Positions 36,353-40,744 of a stretch of 40,744 nt of DNA are shown here, one piece after another. The stretch covers positions 1 to 40,744 of the forward strand of contig JAGABW010000021.1 in assembly GCA_017614465.1 (NCBI GenBank), read 5' to 3'. Position 1 is the first letter of the stretch. Every line of letters starts with the position of its first letter. Below the pieces are notes generated by a model. The model worked only from the letters and a program-made list of their open reading frames with translations, was not told the DNA's origin and ran no database searches. Source of the DNA: Bacteroidaceae bacterium (GTDB lineage Bacteria; Bacteroidota; Bacteroidia; Bacteroidales; Bacteroidaceae). The position numbers and the translations under genes are program-made.

Positions 36353-36394
36353 CACATATAAAAACGAATACGTACAATAAATAGCCGATAAAAG

Positions 36395-36595
36395 ATGAGA
36401 AAATCAACATGGTTACCTATTGCACTATTACTTGCAGGTGGTGCTTTCTATGTATATGATGGGATGGAGTATAACTCATGGATGAAGAATCTCCCATTAA
36501 TGATAATAGATGTACTGATTGTAGCAGCCCTATTCTGGGCATTGAGAAAGAAGGAAGAATATAAAAATAACAGACCAACTAATAACATCTCATAA
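36395..36595 (+). CDS. Small two-helix membrane protein, unknown function
   Basis: A 66-residue protein with two hydrophobic helices (about residues 6-22 and 32-50) joined by the short loop YDGMEYNSWMKNLP, and a basic Asn-rich tail. I do not recognise a family. It has its own promoter and lies 11 bp before the outer-membrane barrel gene, so they are one transcript. Existence as a gene is supported by the promoter, normal spacing and a coherent membrane topology. Confidence 0.7.
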   Translation: MRKSTWLPIALLLAGGAFYVYDGMEYNSWMKNLPLMIIDVLIVAALFWALRKKEEYKNNRPTNNIS

Positions 36596-36606
36596 AAAGT
36601 AATAAT

Positions 36607-37089
36607 ATGAAAAAGATTTTGTTAACTTTGATGCTTGCCTTGACAATGGTAACAAGCGCATCAGCTCAGTTTGAGCAAGGAAAGAAATATGTGGGAGCAT
36701 CTCTCACTGGATTAAACCTATCGTTCAGCGACCTCAAGGACTTTGCATTCGGTGTTGACGCAAATGCAGGTTACTTTATTGAGCGCGACATTATGGTAGT
36801 GGGAACAGTCGGTATCGATTTCTCTAACGGAGAACTCAATCAGTTTGAAGTCGGTGCTAAGGGACGTTATTACATCGAACAGAACGGTTTGTTTCTTGCG
36901 GGTGGTTTGAAGTATCGCCATGCCTACAAGAACATAAACGATTTGCAAATCACACCTGAAGTAGGCTATTGTTATTTCCTTAATCGTTATATAACAGTTG
37001 AGCCATCTGTATATTTTGATTTAAGTTTAACTGATTTCTCTCATAAGAGTGAATTCGGATTGAAATGCGGTATAGGAATATACTTTTAA
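36607..37089 (+). CDS. Small outer-membrane beta-barrel protein
   Basis: A 160-residue protein with signal peptide ending SASAQ (about residue 20). The mature part is about eight alternating amphipathic strands (KKYVGASLTGLNLSF, FGVDANAGYFIERDIMVVGTVGID) and ends in Phe after GLKCGIGIY, the usual outer-membrane targeting end. This fits an eight-stranded OmpA/OmpW-like barrel. Specific function is unknown. It is the last gene before the terminator at 37117. Confidence 0.78.
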   Translation: MKKILLTLMLALTMVTSASAQFEQGKKYVGASLTGLNLSFSDLKDFAFGVDANAGYFIERDIMVVGTVGIDFSNGELNQFEVGAKGRYYIEQNGLFLAGGLKYRHAYKNINDLQITPEVGYCYFLNRYITVEPSVYFDLSLTDFSHKSEFGLKCGIGIYF

Positions 37090-37116
37090 CAGACCGTAGT
37101 CCGAATACAAAATAAC

Positions 37117-37158
37117 AAAGGTGGAAAGTTCACGATTCATGACTTTCCACCTTTTTGT
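37117..37158. terminator. Terminator after the barrel gene
   Basis: A 13-bp stem (arms 37117-37129 and 37142-37154) with a 12-nt loop that can itself pair partly. A T-rich run follows on the plus strand. It may also serve the convergent EEP gene. Confidence 0.8.
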
Positions 37159-37226
37159 TTTATTAATATTAAGATCTTTGTAATATAAAATTAATTGCTG
37201 AGTCAACAGCCTATTAAAATTGTCAT

Positions 37227-38192
37227 CTAAAACGTAAATCGGGCAAATACAGGCAAGTGATCAGAATAGCCGCCATTATATTTAAAGCCGACATATGTTC
37301 TATAGGGTTTTACACCGCCATATTTGGTATCTTCTTCCAACAACATAGGATTTGCCATTACCCCAGATGACGACACACGTGGTAAGAGCTTTTCGTTTAC
37401 CAGAATATGATCTATACATTGCCATACACCTTTATATTTGTAGGAACCTTGTTTTTCATGTGCCATCAAATCCGTTAAATGCGAGAACTCATTCTTTATG
37501 ACTTTCGATTTCGGTCCGTCGTTGAAATCACCCATAACCACGATATTGGCATTCTTTCGTATGTTATATATCGAATCAATGCTGCTACAAATAGTTCTGG
37601 CAACGACACAACGATTTTCTTCACCAATCAGTCCATTCAGTTTCGAAGGCAAATGAACCGCGAAGATATCCAATGTGTCATGCGACAGAGTCACACCGCT
37701 AACATATAACACATCACGCGTAGGAGTGGTTGTCTTTGCCCGTATGGAATAATGATTGATTACATGAAAAGTAAAAGGCGAATACAATAAAGCCACATCC
37801 ACACCACGGACATCAGCCGAATTTGTCATCACATATTTATACCCGACAGCAGCCAATGGAGTTTTACATGTGAGCCATGTAAGCACAGAATCATTCTCAA
37901 CTTCGTTAAGACAGACGATATCCACAGGACGGCTTTCCTCTACAGCCATAATAGTTTTGCCGATACCATTCAGTTTATAAAATAATTTTCCTCTGGACCA
38001 ATGACGATTACCGTCAGGCAAATATTCAAAATCGTTCTTTCCCACATCGTGTATGGTGTCGAACGCATTCTCGCAGTTATACGACATCAACGTAATCTGC
38101 TGGGCATAAGACAAATGCGGCAATATATATAAAAAGAAAAAGAGCGATGCCCCAAATATCGCTGATATTTTATGCATCACTCTCTTTTTCAT
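37227..38192 (-). CDS. Secreted endonuclease/exonuclease/phosphatase (EEP) family protein
   Basis: A 321-residue protein with a signal peptide ending SYA (residue 30), so it is exported. The Mg-dependent DNase I-like fold is shown by MSYNCENAFD near the mature N-terminus, CLNEVEND (metal-binding Glu97), VVMGDFNDGP and the terminal YSDHLPVFARF (catalytic Asp-His). Such exported proteins may be nucleases or lipid/sugar phosphodiesterases, and the substrate is not readable. It follows the nucleotidyltransferase gene by 21 bp. Confidence 0.85.
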   Translation of the reverse strand: MKKRVMHKISAIFGASLFFFLYILPHLSYAQQITLMSYNCENAFDTIHDVGKNDFEYLPDGNRHWSRGKLFYKLNGIGKTIMAVEESRPVDIVCLNEVENDSVLTWLTCKTPLAAVGYKYVMTNSADVRGVDVALLYSPFTFHVINHYSIRAKTTTPTRDVLYVSGVTLSHDTLDIFAVHLPSKLNGLIGEENRCVVARTICSSIDSIYNIRKNANIVVMGDFNDGPKSKVIKNEFSHLTDLMAHEKQGSYKYKGVWQCIDHILVNEKLLPRVSSSGVMANPMLLEEDTKYGGVKPYRTYVGFKYNGGYSDHLPVFARFTF

Positions 38193-38213
38193 CTGAATTC
38201 CGAATTACAGGAA

Positions 38214-39125
38214 TTAGAATAACTTATTTGGATATTCTCCAGCATCAATAAGCTTTTGAATTCTGCTGACAGTGTCAGGACGGTCTGCTGCATAAGTCAC
38301 ACCAAACCATTTACTTGTAGTATCAAGCACTTCAACTGTAGCTGTACCGTCGTTGATAAGTTTATTTACCATCAAAGGAATAAAGAATTCAGCTTTCAGG
38401 TTCTCCATATTCTTTGGATCAGAAAGGAATTCCTTGAAATATTCCTCAGAGTATTCAAAATAATCAGGAGTGAATCCCCACATATTCATACTTACAGGAG
38501 TATTCTCGCCAACAGCTACCCAGTCTTCTCCATCGCGATAGCGGATAGAACCGTCTTCCATTCTCTTTATTTCAGTACGCTCTACAACATCTGTAAGATG
38601 ATGCTTGTCGTTATATTCGCAAACGCCACGTGCAACAGTTCCGTTTTCACTCAATGTGTTGCAAACACGGAATCCAACCATTGCATACTTACCTTTTGCA
38701 TTTTCTGGCAGGTCGCTAAGATATTTTCCAATCTTCTCGAATGCGTCACGACCATAGAAGTCGTCACAGTTGATTACACAGAAAGGCTCTTTGATTACGT
38801 CCTTACCCATCAACACAGCGTGGTTTGTACCCCATGGCTTAACACGTCCTTCTGGGCATGTGAAACCCTCTGGAAGAGCATCCAAAGCCTGAAAACAAAG
38901 TTCGCAAGGAACTTTTCCTTCATATTTTGACAATATCTGTGTGCGGAACTGTTCTTCGAAATCTTTACGTATTACCCATACAATTTTTCCGAAACCTCCA
39001 CGGATAGCATCAAAAATACTATAATCCATGATAGTTTCACCATTTGGTCCCAGACCATCAAGCTGCTTCAAACCGCCATAACGGCTTCCCATACCTGCAG
39101 CCAAGAGAAATAAAGTTGGTTTCAT
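38214..39125 (-). CDS. Sugar-phosphate nucleotidyltransferase family protein
   Basis: A 303-residue cytoplasmic enzyme of the NTP_transferase fold. The N-terminal loop LAAGMGSRYGGLKQL is the nucleotide-binding signature. VINCDDFYGRDAF holds the metal-binding Asp. I place the start at 39125 because the conserved N-terminus begins there. The longer frame (to 39287) would start upstream of a -7 box at 39207-39214 and adds an unrelated stretch. The sugar is unknown. It is not RmlA-like in sequence. It is cotranscribed with the EEP gene. Confidence 0.85.
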   Translation of the reverse strand: MKPTLFLLAAGMGSRYGGLKQLDGLGPNGETIMDYSIFDAIRGGFGKIVWVIRKDFEEQFRTQILSKYEGKVPCELCFQALDALPEGFTCPEGRVKPWGTNHAVLMGKDVIKEPFCVINCDDFYGRDAFEKIGKYLSDLPENAKGKYAMVGFRVCNTLSENGTVARGVCEYNDKHHLTDVVERTEIKRMEDGSIRYRDGEDWVAVGENTPVSMNMWGFTPDYFEYSEEYFKEFLSDPKNMENLKAEFFIPLMVNKLINDGTATVEVLDTTSKWFGVTYAADRPDTVSRIQKLIDAGEYPNKLF

Positions 39126-39206
39126 GTTGTTTATTTTATGTTTATAATTATATATCATCTGATGCTCAAAAAACAGGCTTCTACAGCCCATTTCTTTTTG
39201 CGATTG

Positions 39207-39214
39207 CAAAGATA
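39207..39214 (-). promoter_or_regulatory. -7 element of the nucleotidyltransferase operon
   Basis: TATCTTTG on the minus strand, 81 bp before the chosen ATG (39125). The nearest TTG is 30 bp away, so the -33 box is not canonical. Its position argues against the longer N-terminal frame. Confidence 0.5.
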
Positions 39215-39455
39215 CAAAATATTGATTATATTGGAAAAAAGAAACAAATAAAATTTTCATCTGCGCATGATAAAATACTTGAGTCATTGTTCATCTAATT
39301 ACTTTATTCATAACACTATAGTCTGCAATTCTAATCAGCCAGTAAATTCATAGAAGAAGGATGTGCCAAATGTTGAATCCACCCTAAAAAGTCGATTACC
39401 TGACAGGAGTTATTAAATCTTTCGTCAATTAAATCTTATTTAGCTCTTTAACATT

Positions 39456-39484
39456 TTGCACAATGGAGATTTTTTGTACCTTTG
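39456..39484 (+). promoter_or_regulatory. Promoter of the structured leader / PQQ-like gene
   Basis: TTG at 39456-39458, 18-bp spacer, TACCTTTG at 39477-39484. The predicted start is near 39491, 300 nt before the next coding sequence. Confidence 0.7.
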
Positions 39485-39490
39485 CACTGG

Positions 39491-39725
39491 AAATCAAAGC
39501 ATCAAGCCATATTCAAGAAAAATAGTAAGAACAAGCAGTTCGAAAAATTCTATTCACAATCCGGCCTGATGTACTGACGTGAAAGACAGGGATATAACGT
39601 CCCTCCTACTTTACCAACAGGTATTATCACAAAGTAATCTCCAATGAAGTCTGTATATGAGCCAGTGAGCATACATATTGGTCCTCCAAGGCCGATTTAG
39701 ATTCACGGCTGTTCAAAAAGTTAAC
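39491..39725 (+). ncRNA. Candidate structured RNA or long 5' leader
   Basis: A long-range helix can form from GAACA-a-GC (39529-39536) with GCTGTTC, AAT-t-CTA with TAGATT, and AAT-c-CGGCCT (39558-39567) with AGGCCGATT (39689-39697). Inside lie the hairpins AGGGA/TCCCT (about 39588-39604), TACTTT/AAAGTA (about 39607-39636) and a bulged GAG-CCAGT/ATTGG-TC-CTC (39659-39686). The stretch GTGAGCATAC...TTGGTCC recalls the conserved arm of 6S RNA, but I cannot confirm a family. Its end is uncertain, because no T-run follows the outer helix. Confidence 0.45.
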
Positions 39726-39790
39726 GACCAATGCAAGAATACCAAACATGTCAAAGGTCAATGTTTAATCAGATTAATACAATTAACACA

Positions 39791-40744
39791 ATGAAACGAA
39801 CATCTATTCTTATAGTTCTTTTTGTCTGCAATTTCTATCATGTAATGGCTAATAAAGCCTTGACACATGACACTATTACTATTCAGGACCCAACTCCTTC
39901 CCAACTAAACGATGACAACACAGATAAAAGTTGTATAAAACCTGAATATTCCGGGTTCAGGATTATGAATATAGATACTCCAAATAAGTATTACAATTTC
40001 ATTACAGACAAGTTATGTGAAAACATCTGCTTTTTTAGCCCTGATTCAACAGCGGATAATACTAAGAAAAAGAAGAAAAAGAAAAATATATTGATGACCG
40101 TAAGTCGCATATCCGACGGCGAAATCCTCTATAAAAAGAAATCCCAATTGAAAGGACAGAAATATATATTGTCAAAAACAAGCCTGACAGAGTTGGGCTT
40201 AAATAACACCACAATCACGGATTTTGCCACAGGCTCACCGATATTACAAACTAAAAATGTACACTCATATCTCTGTTATACCAAAGATAAACTTTATCTT
40301 GTTCCACAAACCTACTTAAACAACAGACCAATGATAACAGCCTATTCCTTGACTACAGGTAAAACGCTATGGCAACAGAACAAGTTTATTAACATTGACT
40401 ATGGTTTGACAACTTGCCAGCCTATAGATAGCGTGAGTGACTATGTTGTTTCTGGAGATCTCTTTCGCGTTAACTGGGAAACAGGCGATATAAAGAAACT
40501 GGATTGCAAGACATCAATTACCAACAAGAAGCAAGTTCTCGCTTCTGCATTTATAGGAATGGCTGCAGGAGTAGCCAGTGGAGCTATAACAGGAAGTATT
40601 ACGGGAATTCACACATCAGTTGTTCCAATATATTACCCAACTACTAACAACTATAATACATCCATCTGCCCGCCAAATTCATTTACAATAGGCGGACTTA
40701 ACTCCAACATTATTCAGGACTCAGGAAAGAACTATTTCGCCGAC
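39791..40744 (+). CDS. PQQ-like beta-propeller repeat protein, partial (cut by right edge)
   Basis: An open frame of 318 codons with no stop before the edge. The N-terminus is a signal peptide (MKRTSILIVLFVCNFYHVMA). ATG 39791 is preferred over the in-frame ATG 39761, which would put ten polar residues before it. The blades read VSRISDGEILYKKKS and ITAYSLTTGKTLWQQ, the PQQ/BamB-like pattern, so the protein should be periplasmic or outer-membrane associated. A run of Lys codons (near residue 92) and a Gly/Ala-rich hydrophobic stretch (about 253-275, AFIGMAAGVASGAITGSITG) interrupt the repeats. Function unknown. Confidence 0.7.
   Translation, partial: MKRTSILIVLFVCNFYHVMANKALTHDTITIQDPTPSQLNDDNTDKSCIKPEYSGFRIMNIDTPNKYYNFITDKLCENICFFSPDSTADNTKKKKKKKNILMTVSRISDGEILYKKKSQLKGQKYILSKTSLTELGLNNTTITDFATGSPILQTKNVHSYLCYTKDKLYLVPQTYLNNRPMITAYSLTTGKTLWQQNKFINIDYGLTTCQPIDSVSDYVVSGDLFRVNWETGDIKKLDCKTSITNKKQVLASAFIGMAAGVASGAITGSITGIHTSVVPIYYPTTNNYNTSICPPNSFTIGGLNSNIIQDSGKNYFAD

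Larger units (their letters stand above)
35981..36394. other. Divergent intergenic region between GH31 and the small membrane protein
   Basis: About 410 bp. It holds the minus-strand GH31 promoter at 36015-36044, a palindrome at 36065-36081, and the plus-strand promoter at 36323-36352. The middle (36090-36320) contains only very short frames and no hairpin-plus-T-run. Confidence 0.6.
39126..39790. other. 665-bp gene-free region between divergent genes
   Basis: Holds the minus-strand -7 box (39207-39214), a featureless AT-rich part (39220-39450), the plus-strand promoter (39456-39484) and the structured leader described separately. No frame of useful length is present on either strand. Confidence 0.65.

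Noticed and set aside
38256..38930. Open frame on the plus strand (about 224 codons)
   Set aside because: It is antisense to the nucleotidyltransferase and has no promoter or motif. It reflects codon bias on the other strand.
39126..39287. 54-residue N-terminal extension of the nucleotidyltransferase
   Set aside because: The conserved nucleotide-binding N-terminus begins at 39125, and a -7 box at 39207-39214 lies inside the extension.
39570..39690. Resemblance to a cobalamin riboswitch (GTGAAAGACAGGGA...GTCCC)
   Set aside because: The conserved B12-box sequence and the AGTCAGGAGACCTGCC-type end are not found, and the downstream gene has no link to cobalamin.

Overview
The window looks like a chromosomal segment of a Bacteroidales bacterium (Bacteroides/Prevotella-like). 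Four things point there. Most genes lack a Shine-Dalgarno sequence. Many intergenic regions carry the Bacteroidetes sigma promoter pattern TTG-N18-20-TAnnTTTG. Several genes are typical of the phylum: UpxY, GlsA/GlsB glycine-lipid enzymes, DUF4837 and DUF4491 proteins, and a RodA with a long insert. The third paralogous sign is a TlpA-type lipoprotein with a DUF4369-like N-terminus. The DNA is AT-rich. I see no rRNA, tRNA, CRISPR array, insertion sequence or prophage.

Layout. (1) 1-2229: end of a cell-elongation operon (PBP2 C-terminus, RodA), followed by a YpfJ-like zinc peptidase at 2335-3210. (2) 3285-6384, minus strand: an Lrp/AsnC regulator, a DUF4491 membrane protein, a PagL-like outer-membrane barrel and RmlA, probably one operon behind a promoter overlapped by a palindrome. 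(3) 6642-12631, minus: a complete tripartite RND efflux operon (TolC-like, membrane fusion lipoprotein, AcrB-like pump) ending in a small PII-like protein. (4) 13007-13990, minus: TlpA-like lipoprotein. (5) 14245-20482, minus: MurF, then an envelope/translation cluster GlsA-GlsB-GltX-WaaA. (6) 20564-23296, plus: FolP, diadenylate cyclase CdaA, and a DUF4837 lipoprotein closed by a strong terminator. (7) 23458-28546, plus: arginine genes argR, a GNAT acyltransferase, argG, argC, argD, then an orphan NusG-like upxY. (8) 28703-30819, plus: a promoter, an untranslated stretch ending in an intrinsic terminator, a hidden 35-residue membrane protein, and a sodium:solute symporter. (9) 31314-32281: rpmH (minus, only 51 aa) diverging from efp (plus). 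(10) 32424-35980, minus: GH31 glycosidase and sugar MFS transporter. (11) 36395-37089, plus: a small membrane protein and an outer-membrane barrel. (12) 37227-39125, minus: sugar nucleotidyltransferase and a secreted EEP-family hydrolase. (13) 39477-40744, plus: a promoter, a roughly 300-nt structured leader or ncRNA, and a PQQ-like beta-propeller protein that runs off the right edge.

Most of the window is ordinary core genome: peptidoglycan, lipid A, glycine lipid, folate, c-di-AMP, arginine and translation. The parts most worth a second look are the two untranslated promoter-driven regions (28711-28860 and 39490-39790), the small-protein/symporter pair, the upxY gene stranded behind argD, the PII-like tail of the efflux operon, and the Cys-rich acyltransferase in the arginine operon.
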